Shown: in pieces, positions 49,684-61,742 of the stretch
Numbering within the stretch: the first letter of the stretch is position 1
Layout: each line of letters begins with the position of its first letter
Assembly (NCBI GenBank): GCA_017590115.1
Contig: JAGGNK010011225.1
Location: 125,387 to 189,386 of the forward strand
Direction: 5' to 3'
From: Montifringilla adamsi
Taxonomy: Eukaryota > Chordata > Aves > Passeriformes > Passeridae
Length of the DNA: 64,000 nt
Position numbers and translations under genes: made by a program
The notes under the pieces: model-generated
The model's database searches: none
What the model was told of the DNA's origin: nothing
Seen by the model: the letters and a program-made list of their open reading frames with translations, nothing else

Positions 49684-50085
49684 CATAGAATAGTTTGTTT
49701 TGGAAGAGGCCTTTAAAAGTCATCTAGTACAACCTTCCTGCAATGAGCAGGGAAATCTTCATCTAGAACTGATTATTCAGGGCCCCATCCAACCTGACTT
49801 GAGTGTTTCCAAGGATAGGACATCTCTCTGAGGCACCTGTACTAATGTCTCACAGCCCTCATTGTCATAATCTAAATCAACCCTCTGTTAGTTTAAAAGC
49901 CTTTGTCCTGTCTTAAGTTTGGTTCCATCTCTTTTGCAAGCCCCCTTTTCATTCTGGAAAGCTGCTCTATGGTCTCCCTACAGCCTTCTCTTCTCCAGAC
50001 AGGATAAACCCAACCCTCTCAGCCTTTTTTTTCATAGAAGAGGTATTCTATCCCTCCAATTTTGTGTCATATTTCTGATGCACAA
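49684..50085 (-). mobile_element. CR1 LINE 3' end, minus strand
   Basis: Starts at the terminal 'attcatagaatagtttgttt'. It continues 'ggcctttaaaagtcatctag', 'tgcaatgagcagggaaatct' and 'ggccccatccaacctgactt'. Further on are 'tttaaaagcctttgtcctgt' and 'gccttctcttctccagacag', then the block reading on the minus strand as the 'ERLREL' region near 50020-50060. All blocks are in order for a reverse-complement avian CR1 3' end of about 400 bases. It is 5' truncated within the RT C-terminus. Confidence 0.9.
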
Positions 50086-51802
50086 ATAGAGTTGGTGGGA
50101 ATTTACCTGTGTGTCATTTGGAATTGAGAATCGCACAGGGCCAATCCTGATGCCTGCTGTAGTGCACTGGTGCTCTTTCTGAGGGGATGCACAAGGGCTG
50201 GGGAGCAATAAGCTCACTCTCAGTTGCATTAGCCCTTTAGTGATGTGTGTAGGACCTTGGTGTATCACAGGTAAATTCACCTTATCATGAACTCTGGCCA
50301 TGTCTGACACCACAAAACAAAAGATAGAAAAAACAGTGGTAAACAGCAGGATCAAAATGGACTGACAAGCTAGGTTGGAAGGAGAAGGAATAGAGCATTG
50401 AAATGGGTGTGCACACGAAAATTACACCCTAAAATTCTGACCTGGCCCTCCACTAATTATCTTACTTGTATCTCTATTCACCCACAACATTGTGTATTTG
50501 GTCTACTTGTGCCTGGATGTTGGCAGGACAGTAGAAGGAGGAATTTCTTGTCCCTGATTCAGGACATTGGCTTACTTTTAGATTAAAGAAATGTAGTTTG
50601 TGGAAAGAAATATATTGTAAGGAAAACACTGAATTAATTCCTGAAGGGCAGAAGGAGAGAATGAAAAGAGATGGCTAATGAATACAACTTAGGAAGGAGA
50701 GTTATTTGGCAGATGCAGACTCCTGGTCAATTTGTGCTCTCAAGTAGATGCTGAGATGTCAGCTAGAGGGGAGAGAGATAAAGGAAGGGAATTTAGCTTC
50801 ATGATTGTGCATAAAAATAACATTAAAGCTGTCCTATAACCCTCTCCCATCCATCTCCTCCAAAATGCAAGTCTGAGTGGTTGGCAAAATCCTTTCAAAT
50901 GAGCCTACCCTGGTTCAAACACTGGGAAGTGCATTGTGACAGGCTCTTAACAGCAGTAGGCACCATATGTAACTGTTGCTGCTCTTTGTGGATGTGCCCT
51001 GCATACATATGCCCAGCAATGAAACATGTGTATGGAGAGTGAATGAAAAGCAGCCCATGAACTCACTGCCTTTTTGTTTTCTCTGTGTGAGGCGAGTGGA
51101 TTTATGCGTATCATGTGCACATACATCATGAGTGTGAGGAACAATCAGCTGGAGCATTTGAAGGCTGTTTTGTGGATTGCCTGCCTGATTCCCTGAGATG
51201 TGCCTTGCTAATTTTGTTCTCCTTTTAGAATGAATATTTTTCTTTTTTTATTTGCTTTGGTTTCTAAAAAAAAAAAAACCTAGCATTTTTTTTTCCTAAA
51301 AAAAGCACAGAAGCACAGTTGCAAATGTAAAGTGGGGGAATGAATCTCAAAATAAGTTGTTTCCAATTCTGATAGTATTTTTGAATGTAGGGAGGGTAGT
51401 CTGTGTCTCAAATGTCTTCCTTATAGTTGCAGAACAGTTCATCCCAGGGTGCCATGTGATTGTGGAGCCAGCCTCTGTGGATGACTGACTGAGGAATGGT
51501 CCTGGGCAACTGCAGGAGAGGTCAGACTCAGCAGGAGTCTTGAGTAGATGTTGATGGCTTGCTCTGTCTTCTGATCTTTGCAAAGACCCTTCTGGGAATT
51601 AACACCACTCTTGCTGAATGGAGTGGCTTACTCCCCCTTCCTACCAATCCTGCACAGTGAGTGACTCACTTGTGCTAGCCCGGAGTTTCCCCACCATCAT
51701 CTGCAGAGATGCATTATCCTCATTTCATGGTCAGCAGCAGCAGCAGCAGTACTGCCACTCTTTCTGGTACGGAACAAGTGACTCCCCTGGGAGAGTCAAT
51801 CA
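50086..51802. other. unannotated non-coding stretch
   Basis: No gene is recognised. A-rich and T-rich runs lie near 51265-51305. A (CAG)6 repeat lies at 51732-51749. The words 'gcattatcctcatttcatgg' (51712-51731) could be a second fragment of the MIR-like relic that follows. Confidence 0.5.
51732..51749 (+). repeat. (CAG)6 trinucleotide repeat
   Basis: Six consecutive CAG units. They fall in a 78-residue chance frame, giving six glutamines, but there is no evidence that this is coding. Confidence 0.95.
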
Positions 51803-51895
51803 GTTTAATCCATTTCATCCTTTAGGAAAATGGGGCCCCAGAGGCAGCGTGTGACTTGCCCTGTTGGTGTGGCAAATCCTTAGTGGCACTTGGAG
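51803..51895 (-). repeat. possible MIR-like relic
   Basis: 'tccatttcatcctttaggaa' is followed by 'aatggggccccagaggcagc', 'gtgtgacttgccctg' and 'cttagtggcacttggag'. This parallels the reverse complement of a MIR-type SINE ('ccattttacagatgggg', 'actgaggcagag', 'gtgacttgccc', 'agtggcag'). It is short and decayed. Confidence 0.4.
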
Positions 51896-54800
51896 CGTGT
51901 GAGAGCTGAGCTGCTGGATGTTTTTTCTCGGCACTGCTTTGTGCATTGATCAGCAGGGCCCGACTCACCTCACCAGAGTAATTGTTACCGAAGCTTGCAT
52001 GGCTGGCTGCTCTCCGTGCTCCTGCATGCTCCCTGTGCATACATATTGCCTGATGAATGCACACCCTGTTGAGTGTTATTGCTTTCTTAATGTGCTGCAA
52101 TTTTCCCCCCAATATTCTAACCGAGAATGATTGTTGCTGTAGAACATCCTCCCTTCAGTTGCCACAACCCATGTTTATGTACAAGAGCACATTTTACATC
52201 AGCTGTCGCTCCAGTCTCACTGAAATAGAAGTTTCGAGTTCACAGAACAATAAAAAATATAAGTTACCTATCATAATTAACTGAACAGCATGAGAGAGCC
52301 TTCAAACAGCAGACTTTGTTATCCCTAATTATACACTGTGCACACACAAGAGCTTAAGCACCTCTGCCCGTCTGTCTGTGCTGGGGACTGGGCACTGCCT
52401 CCACCCTGACCTCAGCCCAGCAGGCAGCTCTTGGTGCCACAGTCCCAGCTGGTGCCAGGTTATGCACGCACGAGAGAGCTTGCCCATGCTATCCATCTTT
52501 TATTGCCATCCTGCACCATCCTCGCTGGACCCCTTGAGCAGGCCCAGGAGGGGAGGAGGAGAGGGAAGTGTCATTTTCTTTGAAAGGCAGTGTTGTTTTC
52601 CAGCCTGTACAGCTTTGTAGAGAAATCATGGCTGCCCTTGAGATTTGCCTGCTAGCCCTCTCCATAGGTTTCAGGTTGCTGAGAGGCCTTCTTCTTCTGG
52701 AGGGGATGGGACAATTTCCTGCTGAGTCCCCTTCAGCCTCCCACCTGGAGCTGTGTCACACATCCACTCCAGGTGTTTGCTCATACTATGCTCAGCATCC
52801 ATCACGCTGTGCACATCACCCTTTAGGGACTCCTGCAAGCCTCATTTCTCCATGTCTAGTGGATGTGCTGGTTTGAAGGAGCTGAGCTGGGCCTCCACGG
52901 GTCAGGGGCAGTGTTTAACCTCCTGGCAAGCCACTGCTGTGCCTGCAGTTAGTTCAGCCCTTTGTCATTTTGACAGGAGGCGATTCCACACACGCAGACC
53001 CCAGAGGAGAGAGCATTGCTCATTTTTAGGTGAGGGCAGTCAATAAGCCTCTGGAAGGAGAGTTAAAACTTATGTCTTGCTCAAGTTATAGGCTGGAGAA
53101 AGTTAGACAGGAGGTTTGATCAACTGCAGCCAAGGAAAGGTTTATGTGCACAGGCACCGTGTATTTCCACATCAGGAGCATCCTCAGGAAAGGTCACTGT
53201 GCTTAGGAGCTGAATCCTTGCCGGGAGGCTTTACAGGTGTTCAGACAGCTTGTTAACAGCAGGAAACACAGAGTGTGAGCCCTTTTGTGGCTTATTAAAA
53301 GCCCAGGTGGATGTGTAAACTTGGGTCTGTGCTCTTTCTGACACTGGTTTTGGTCTTTAAAGTGTGTGATCTGTATTTAAATCTGTGTAATGTGAATCTT
53401 TCTTTATTTTTTCGTGAACACTTGATTTTTTGCTATGAGATGGTGTCATAGTAATGGACCCAAAGCTAAGAGCTCCGTGTCAAGATGTGAGGCAGCCCTT
53501 ACAGAAATAAGATATTTGACTGTTCCTATGCCTATCCAGCCAAGCCAACACCATATTCTAGGCTGCTGAACACTGTGCCTGTGAGGAATTATCCTGATAA
53601 AGCTTCATAGTTAAATTTAGAAATTATAATTAATGAATTATGATTTGTGTTGAATAGGGGTTTCTTGCCATACAGAATGGACATGGAGAGCAAGCATGAA
53701 CTTTTGGCACAGGGCAGAAAGGTCAGGAGAGAGTTCAGTCCGTCTAAATCTTTCACAGAACAGCTATCACTTTTGATAAATTATTTTATTGGAGAAAATC
53801 TGGCATATTTATTATACTTCTGGGGTTTATGATACTGTATTATTTTATTGTTTTATATTAGTACTTTATATTGTAATGTTTTGACATTATTGAAACAAAT
53901 TATTATTTTCTTGCTGGAAAAAACTACTACTGAAATAATATGTTCTGAGAGCCCAAAAATAATTTTTTATTCAGCTTTGGCATTTCATGGAAAATCTGAG
54001 TGTTGCTTTTCAGAAAAAAAATATCACCCTTCATCTATTGGAATTCCTGACCAGAGCTACTGTAACATTGTACTACATTAACCCTCAAAGCATTAACAAG
54101 CATTTAAATCAAAGCTGACTGAATAAATTGTAATGAATAATTTATTCAATTAATTTCTCTTCTGTTTTCTCTTTACCAGTTTGTCTATTAATACATCATG
54201 GTTAATTTAGTTGTTTGAAATATTTTACTAATAATTTCTGTGAATTATCTGATCAGGAAAAAAATATTAAATTTAACAGAATGTGTTATTATAATGGAGA
54301 ATTTGAAAGGGAGTTTTATAGTACCATAGGATGTAGATATTCTTGGACTGCTTCTTGCAAAAAGAAGAATATTATCTGTGACTCACAGGTGCTTGAAATA
54401 ATTTCTATTTTGACATTTGTTGTTTTCATTGCTATTTGTACATATAAGAAAAATAATATGTAAGAGAGTCTCAAACTATCAGTGGGTGTTCAAAAACAAG
54501 TCATGGGATGCATTTGAAATTCAAATTTTCTTGAATTTTATTTGCAATCATAAGATACATAGCCTGTGTTTATTTTCTGATTGGATGATCTCAACCTTCC
54601 AGATTATTTTCTTATGTGACTATTAAATTACATTTTCAGTCTCAATGTCCAAGAACATCCTAGAACGTTTCAAGGAAAGTTTCTGCCCTAAAGCCACTCA
54701 CAGGTGTTTTTGGTGTCAGTAAAAATTGATGGAGAAAAGGTGGGTTTTTTTAACATATCAGGTCTGGAAAGATTTCATATTTCATTTTTCTAGTTATAAT

Positions 54801-55153
54801 TCCTCAAGCAGTCAAAGGTGTTTTTTCTGGAAAAGTATGCAGCAGTATTTGTCAATGATTAAACTGACTTTACCCAAGCCAGTCTCTGCACATCTGTCCA
54901 CTAGGCTCTTTGTTATGCTTTGAAGCATGGGGTGGTTTTTTGGAGACATGTCCCTGCTCACTTCCTTTTTTGCACTGGAAAACCTTCTTCAAGCTTGTCC
55001 CTCACAGCAGTAGAGAAGTCACCTACAGTAGGGGGGTGAGCCCAGATGTGCCACCAGCTGTGCTGGTAAGGAGCATTCCCAGTCTCCAATCTCCAGTCAT
55101 AGCCCATAGCACTGCTGGGCTATGTTCCACTGAGGAAGGAGTTGCATGGTAAA
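51896..55153. other. unannotated stretch, partly possible conserved non-coding DNA
   Basis: No gene is recognised. From about 51990 to 52345 the sequence is non-repetitive with clustered AT-rich cores (catgtttatgtac near 52169, tatcataattaac near 52268), which is enhancer-like texture. The 53820-54650 part is strongly AT-rich with no repeat signature. Frames are all under about 105 residues and unremarkable. Confidence 0.4.
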
Positions 55154-55321
55154 ATTTATATATACATTTATTTATTTATTTATTCATTTTTATATTTATA
55201 TCTATATATATGTATGCATGTATATATGTATGTATATGTATACATACACATGCATATATACATATATATGTACATATATAGACATATATGTACATATATA
55301 GACATATATACATACATACAG

Positions 55322-55368
<47 letters not shown>
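55154..55368 (+). repeat. compound microsatellite: TTTA, TA/TATG, then (GATA)11
   Basis: (ttta)n at about 55166-55185 gives way to alternating TA with tatg/catg/tacatata words up to 55320. Within this, the segment 'tatatgtacatatatagaca' occurs twice (about 55263-55282 and 55285-55304). A clean (GATA)11 run follows at 55323-55366. Open frames on both strands here encode only Tyr/Ile/Thr/Met repeats and are artefacts. Confidence 0.95.
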
Positions 55369-57403
55369 GGAAGAAGAAAGAAAACTTGCTTCCTCTGTGT
55401 CTCAGTGGTGAATTGGTGGTGTGGCACTTTGCTTGCTGGGCCTCGTGGAGGGTTAGCAGGCAGTGGGAGGGTGACAGGGAAGGAACGTGCTTCCTGCATG
55501 GTGGTCATCAGCATCTGACAAAAGCACGTGAAGGTTTCTAAGGTTTTATCTTGCTTCCTTGCTTCCATTTGGTTGCATGAAATGAGATTGCATTTTTACT
55601 ATCGACACAAATTTTTGGTTAATTAATAACTCGGCATTACTTTAAAATCTAATTTTAATTGGAACTTTTCTAGAAGCTAAAATAATTTTTCTCCCATCTT
55701 TCCGTCACTGATGTGAGTAGAAACTCCTCTGAATAATGCTGTGCCCTATTCCCACACAGCTGAAAATGGCAGCATGACTCACTGGAGAACAGGGATAAGC
55801 AGCAGTATCCCCCCTGAGGGTCACTGCATTGCTCCTATGCCTAGAATACTTTTGTATCACTTGGTATCTTCCCTCTGTTGCAGCTTGACTCCACCCCCTG
55901 AAACAGAAATGTTTTCCCTCCTAAGACAACTCGTTCCATTTGACATCGAAGTTTAACTGCAGCAGTGGTGGGATTGTGTCCAGAGGAGACTCTTCCTCTC
56001 AGGCAGGTTGGGGAAAGGGCCAGACCCAGCATAAGGACAGGAACAAGCCTTCACAGAGCACTCTAAGTACCAAGTGTGAGGTGCTCACCCGTGCAGGTGC
56101 TGCAGCAATAACATTTCTTCCTTTAGAATGCTGAGATTTTCAAACATAAATTAAAACTGGGTGACATGGTGCCTAAGAAGCAGCTTTGCATCTGAGCTAC
56201 TGCACTCAGACCCAGGGGGGACTCAGCTATGTATATATGATGTCTTTAAGGGCAAAATATTTGCCTTGGGAAAGGCTCTCTTTTCTCCGTCATGTTTGAC
56301 AGAGGATAAATATAGGTTCCAGCTGTAGCCTTCTTGAGCAAAAGACCATCCTGAACACACAGATGCCTGTGCAGGTGTTTCAATTGATTTTGAGGGGCCA
56401 AGGCTTTCCCTCTTTCCCTGTTTAATTTGTCTGGGCAGGACTCCATGCACCCTTGGCACTAATTCAATGAGAAAGAGCAGTGTGCTTTAGTAAAAAGAGA
56501 CTTTAGGAAGGTCTTGTTAATGCCAATGTGAAGGCAACTTAAGCAATTTTGACTTTAGTAATGGCTAACAACCTTTTCACATACCAGTATGATGGTTTGG
56601 GAAAAGTTAGAAGTTTCAAGGTGATTAATAAAAACTCACCTCTCATCTGGATCTTAATTAATTCTTCTGTTCCAGGAGCTACAGCTTTTGCTGTTAAGTG
56701 AAAATGGCCTGACCTTCAAATGAAATGGCACATACCTTAGAAGGAGAAATATTCCAGAGACTGTTGGTATCGTGGCACAATCTCTATGTGCTTTTCAGGC
56801 ATTTGCACATTTCTCTCCTGCCAGTTCTGATAAAGACCTTACTCTGAGCAAAATCTGGTCCTTAACAGCTCTGGGTTATTCAGCAGGTGTCTTGTTCTGT
56901 ATGAATGATGCAGCCCATAACAGTGGACATTGACTCTTCTCTGGTCATTTTAAATTACTTTTTTTTTTTTTTTTAAAGAGTTTAGGCTTACTCCAGATAA
57001 TCTTTTCCAGCTTGGGATCGAAGTGCATTTCTTCAAAGCTTTTCAGTTCCCTAGAATTCTTTGCTTTATTAATGTAATATAATAAAAAAAGGAAATTCAG
57101 GACATTCCTTCTAACACCATCAAAGCATTTAACGAGGAATGAAAGAGGATTTCTTTTGTTTCTACAATTATGACTGCTGAAGCAGGCTGTGGCACTGAAC
57201 ATTATTTGGTTTTTGATAATTTTGTTACTTGAGAGCAGCTTAGACTACTGTGCATACGGTTTACAACCCGTTATCGCAGGAGAACATAAGGCAGTGAATG
57301 CCACATGAGCAGCAGTCTCATGCAAGCGGGGAGGAAACTGATTTTTGTGGCTAAAGCATTCAATTAGGACTTTAAAAATATCTGGCTTATGTGCGCCCCT
57401 CAG
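55369..57403. other. unannotated non-coding stretch
   Basis: No gene is recognised. A run of T at about 56958-56974 reads as poly(A) on the minus strand. It follows a minus-strand frame (56945-57202) whose product includes LKSFEEMHFDPKLEKIIW. 57220-57400 has retained CpGs (acccgttatcgcagg near 57267) and could be a conserved element. Confidence 0.4.
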
Positions 57404-57775
57404 CTATATGTTTTTTGGGTCCTTGGAGCTGTTGTTTAGGGGAGAACCTTCAAACACATTTAGGCATTCCGCTGTCATGTGATTAAAAGGGACATCACTG
57501 ACTTTGTGAGCTTTGTCTTTCTGAGGTTGGTTTCCACCAGGTGATGATGCTTCCTTCATATCCTCTGTATTGCAATTGCTACCTTTGGACAAAAAGCACT
57601 TCCTTTCAGTGTGTGTCATTTCATCAATTGCCAAAATAGGGCCAGGGACCGAATATATGGAGACTGAGCAAGGATTATACCGCACTGCACGGGTGGGTCT
57701 GTGTGTGCATGTATTCATGTGCACACTGTCTCTCCAGTAACCTTTTTTGTGCCTTTCTAGCTTTGTTAGTGCCAA
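57404..57775 (-). other. candidate coding segment, unidentified
   Basis: The minus-strand frame is open for 123 codons and ends in a TAG. Its product is hydrophilic with S/N/K/E richness (for example ERKCFLSKGSNCNTEDMKEA and NVFEGSPLNNSSKDPKN), which looks more like a disordered cytoplasmic tail than typical chance translation. A possible acceptor (ccttgctcag) lies near 57671 on the minus strand. I do not recognise the protein. Alternatives are a pseudogene exon or chance. Confidence 0.2.
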
Positions 57776-58446
57776 GGTAAAAATGCTTTTCTATCTTTCC
57801 TGTCTTCTTAAATGGCTTTCCTGACTTCCCATTCTTCATTTTTCATCTGATTTGAATCTAAGTTATGAAGGAAGATGAACATCTGACTTGCTGGAGAGCA
57901 TCACTCCTGTGAATAAGAACTATGTTGAAAGATGTATGAATTATCCACAGAAACAAGTGCTTTTAAAGCAGTTAGATCTGTTTCCTTACGGATTTGACTT
58001 CTAGTTTTGCATTATATTGCACTGAATAATGTGCAAAACATACAAAGGGCAAATTGGAGTGCTATGAATATGCTTATGACTATGTGCAATCTACTATATT
58101 ATACAACATGAAATTTGTTAAAATGTTAAGACAAAAAATTATTTCAAATCAGGATGACAGAAGTGTCATATGACTGTATGGAAAGGCTATGTCTGCATAT
58201 TTTAATCATAGCTTTTCCCCAGCTTGCCTTTAAAAGGAAATCCTGGAAAATTTTAGGCAATTCCATACAGCCCTTTGGTTTTGATAGAACTGCAATAACA
58301 GAATCTGGTTCCATAAAACTTTTCTCAATGAAGTCTTTATAAAACCTTAATTAAAACACACTGTCTCTACTAGTGCAACAGGAAATCAGATAACAAAGCA
58401 ATGGCACCCAATATTCTCCTCTAGATGAAATAATTTCCTATTTCAT

Positions 58447-58756
58447 TTACAATCTTAACAAATGCTTCACTTGCTGTTCATTAAGTCCACATGCATCTCT
58501 CTTTGTCCTGGAGATAATATAACTGCTGGCACCGCAGGCTGTGCTTATGCAATTGTTGTTTGTAAGACCATAAAGCACATGACACAGTGTTATAGGAGCC
58601 ATAATGAAATCAACAGCACTGTCACTGTGCTCACAATCATTTACACCGCAGACTGATCCAACTGCTGGCAACAAGTAACGTCTGCTTTGAAATTCAGAGG
58701 CAAGGTCATCAAATTCTTCCAGAATTTCACATCGTGAAAGAAGAAGCCAGTAGTCC
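58447..58756 (-). other. candidate coding segment, cysteine-containing, unidentified
   Basis: On the minus strand a frame is open from about 58756 to a TAA at 58447-58449, about 104 codons. It starts NWDYWLLLSRCEILEEFDDL and contains seven cysteines (CEILEEF, SVCGVNDC, ITLCHVL, NCISTACG, DACGLNEQ). The spacing of cysteines and acidic/hydrophobic alternation look like a folded extracellular module, but I cannot assign a family. No clean acceptor is seen at its 5' side. Confidence 0.2.
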
Positions 58757-59285
58757 CAATTATTTTATTTCTCCTGTACGTAATATTGGTCTCAGTATTT
58801 TAATTGCCAGTGGAAGGAGAAAGTGTGTCCAGTCCACCTAACATCTAAGTAGCCAGTGTACCATGGGAAAAGTAAATGAAAGAAAATGCAGCCAAGTTCA
58901 TTACTCTGAAAAATTGTCAGTCTTATTTCTCTTTGTGTCCTGATCCTGTTTACACTCAGTGTGTTCACATATGAGTGAAAAGGAGATTTCAATCAACAGT
59001 TTATGCAGCATGTCCAGTTTTCATGCATTCATGTGTGACCTTTTTTTCTCTGCAGGTACAATTGGTTTCTCAGTGACATACATTTTTTTAACTTTTTCAT
59101 GCTGAGATTGCATTGAAGTGATGCTGCTTTTGCCCCCAGGAGCCACATCAGGTGACAGGCTTTCGAACTGCAATTTACAGAAATGGTCTCCTGCAGATGT
59201 CCTGAGGAGGATAAGGATCTCTTAGGGAGTAGAGAAACTGTCCCTGCCACTTAGAGAGGTGGTGTCTTATAGTCCATGAGCATTA

Positions 59286-59454
59286 TCAATCTCGTGGGCC
59301 CTTTAAAGCAATTTCCATTCTTATACATTCTTCACCATTCTCATCTTTATTGTACTTTTCAGCAGCTCTGCAGGGCTGTGAAGACCCAGGGATTTCTTTC
59401 TCAGTAGCAGCCATTTCAGCTTCACTGCTCTTCTGTAAAACTTTGTCTCTCCCC
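59286..59454 (-). other. candidate terminal exon, unidentified
   Basis: On the minus strand a good acceptor (tgctctttttgctgactcccag, ending at 59455) is followed by a frame of 56 codons ending in TGA at 59286. The product is E/K-rich (VLQKSSEAEMAATEKEIP and NKDENGEECIRMEIALKGPRD). This is one of the better splice-signal plus open-frame combinations in the window. The gene is not recognised. Confidence 0.2.
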
Positions 59455-59672
59455 CTGGGAGTCAGCAAAAAGAGCATTTAGCAACCCGGAAGAGCAGCAG
59501 GGAAAATGGAGAGGTGAAGTAAAAGGCAGAACAACCAGCCAAGCCAAGAAGCCAGAGTTTCTGTCCAGGCTGGTCAGAGGGCCAACTCTGAGATGATGAG
59601 TGACAAAGGCAGAGGTTGATCAGCCTACGGTGAAAAAGAACTAAATAGCAGCAACACCATTTTCCTTAACTG

Positions 59673-59742
59673 GGGATCTGATCAAAAGCCTGCCTAGTTC
59701 AGTGGAAAAAGGCTTCCACTGAGATCTGTAGATTTTAGATCT
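59673..59742. repeat. imperfect palindrome, possible old repeat relic
   Basis: An inverted repeat is centred on tcagtgga / tccactga (59699-59706 and 59714-59721). It extends outward imperfectly through gatcaaaagcctg on the left and agattttagatc on the right. The wording resembles a common amniote palindromic repeat containing 'tgatccaaagcc', but I cannot name the family. Confidence 0.35.
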
Positions 59743-60715
59743 CTCCTCCAAATGTGTTCTATCTTTGGCAATTAAAATATCTTTTTCTGCTTCCTATTCA
59801 TCTTATCATCACAGATCCCATGATTCTGTTACTGAAGAAGTGGACTTGCTCATGTCTAACAGGTGGAATGGTGGCAAGGAAGCTTCTACTCCAGAATCTG
59901 GCTCTTAAAACTTTTATTTCTAGTAAAGGTATGAGGGGAAGAAAAAATCCAGAGTGGTTTTCAATCTCTTGGTGAGCTTCCAGAACAGCATGACACAGCA
60001 AATTCCCAGCTTAGTGGCTGCAAAAGAAGAGCTGTTCATTTGGAAACACCATGGAACAGGAGCCCAGAGCTTTATCATTGCCACTCTGGAAGACAAAATG
60101 ATGAAAGCAACTGCTGGCTTTTATCGTCACTCCACCAATGCATTCCTGCCTTTGTTAAGGAAATGGGAGTTTAGCATCCAAGTTCCCTTCTGAGAACTCA
60201 TGAAATATTGTGTGCATTAAGAAAAAGTATTGCAGAATTGTAGCTATTCACTGCTGTTTCTTTGGTCCAAACATCACTAGGAATATTATTTTTAAGAGGG
60301 ATAATTTGAGACACGAGGTTTACATTTGATTCTAGACTTCAGTGAGTAGGAGCCAGGGAGTAGGACCAAACATCAAAGCCCAGATCTGAGTCTCTCCATG
60401 GGCTGTTGCAGTATCCCAGACCATGCTCACCCAGGGCTGGAGCTGTGCTCTTGAATCTTGCCCACCAATATCCAGCACATTTTGAATGTTGCTGTGATTC
60501 TGAGTAGTAACAATGCTCCCAATTACTAACAATAAAATAAAGGGTCAAAAGTACTTATTTTGGTACGCTATCAACATATTTTTAGTATCCAGAGTTTTTA
60601 TGGAGATACTGGCAGAGAGCTGAAGGAAACCCACAGGTCTTTTTCTACAAGGTGACAAATTACAGAGAATAAGTATAGGGAGTACATTAAAAGAAACAGA
60701 ACAAAACCCTATTAC

Positions 60716-60857
60716 CATCAAAATACTGTCCATCTTTGTCCTGACCATAGAGAAGTGAAGCAAATCTCTCTGTCTTTTCTTCCAGCCATAGATGTTTTCA
60801 TCATGATCAACAGCTAACACTTTACAATGCTCAAAGATATAGCTGGGCATGGAACAG
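60716..60857 (-). other. candidate internal exon, unidentified
   Basis: On the minus strand a pyrimidine-rich acceptor (ctcccttggtttctccag) ends at 60858. It is followed by 142 open bases and a donor g|gtaata at 60716/60715. The translation includes PSYIFEHCKVLAVDHDENIY and GWKKRQRDLLHFSMVRTKMD, which is charged and protein-like. I know no family with this sequence. It lies on the same strand as the other candidate segments at 57.4-59.5 kb, so these might be exons or relics of one gene. Confidence 0.22.
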
Positions 60858-61654
60858 CTGGAGAAACCAAGGGAGAAATAGCTGGAGAAGCCAGGACTGC
60901 ATTGCCATATCCCTGCAGGAGATTCCTGTTGCATAAAATATTCCAGTGATCAAGCAGCAATTGCCAACCTGTCGGCCTGAGGGAGAGCTCTGAGAGTGAA
61001 GGGCAAGCACCGCTCTCCTGGAAGCAACGCTGCAGGTAAATAGGCTCTGCTGATCTGCCACCTCTGGTATTGCTGGGCTTGGTGTGATGCTGAACACAAC
61101 GAGGTCGTGCTTTTAGCTATTCATGGGCACTTTTACCCATATTTTAACATGTTTTGTCTTCCATTCTCTTACTTGTCTAGCCCTCCCTCACAGTAAACCA
61201 CCGCTGCTTGGTGTATGCCGGAGGGAGCAGTCTGTTTCAATTACCATGGCAGCACTACACCTCTGCTCATAACAAATAGCCATTGTGCTCCTGGCCCCAG
61301 GAAAAGGCACTGTAGGGAATTGTGCCTCTGGTTTGCAGGCAACAGTTCAATTTCCTAGTTTATTTTCATTATTCAAAATTTCACCTATGCCCTCTCATAT
61401 TTCTCTGCCATCTACACTGCCAAAGAAGAAGGTGTTGATCTGACTTCTTTAAGGATCTCAGCTTTTCAGGGGGTAAAATGGGATTTTGCATGTTCCAAGA
61501 TGAATTAGAGCACCAAAATTTGGCCCACCTTCATATTAGTCAAACATGCTAGCAGTTCACTGGAAGATTGCCTTTGCGGCAAGATGAGTGAAGCCTCACC
61601 ATACCCTAGGAAGGAGAGAGATCTTCTGACTCCTCTGTGTACAGCCAGGACAGT
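60858..61654. other. unannotated non-coding stretch
   Basis: Nothing is recognised. It lies upstream (minus-strand sense) of the candidate exon at 60716-60857. Confidence 0.5.
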
Positions 61655-61742
61655 AAGAGGCGAGGTGACCTGCCCAGGGCAGCAGGTAACAGGGCCAGAA
61701 ATTGAAAGCCATCTCCTGACTGCCAGGCCCATATCTTTCTGC
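61655..61742 (-). repeat. MIR/CORE-SINE-like relic, minus strand
   Basis: 'gaggcgaggtgacctgccca', 'ggtaacagggccagaaattg' and 'ctcctgactgccaggcccat' follow in the order expected for the reverse complement of the 5' part of a MIR-type SINE ('gtgacttgccca', 'cagagccgggattagaa', 'cctgactcccaggcccat'). About 90 bases are recognisable, and this is one of the clearer MIR matches in the window. Confidence 0.6.

Noticed and set aside
51618..51854. Polyglutamine-containing frame
   Set aside because: The glutamines come from a (CAG)6 microsatellite in an otherwise featureless 78-residue frame.
55142..55568. Tyr/Ile-rich open frames on both strands, up to 130 residues
   Set aside because: Direct translation of the TTTA/TATG/GATA microsatellite.
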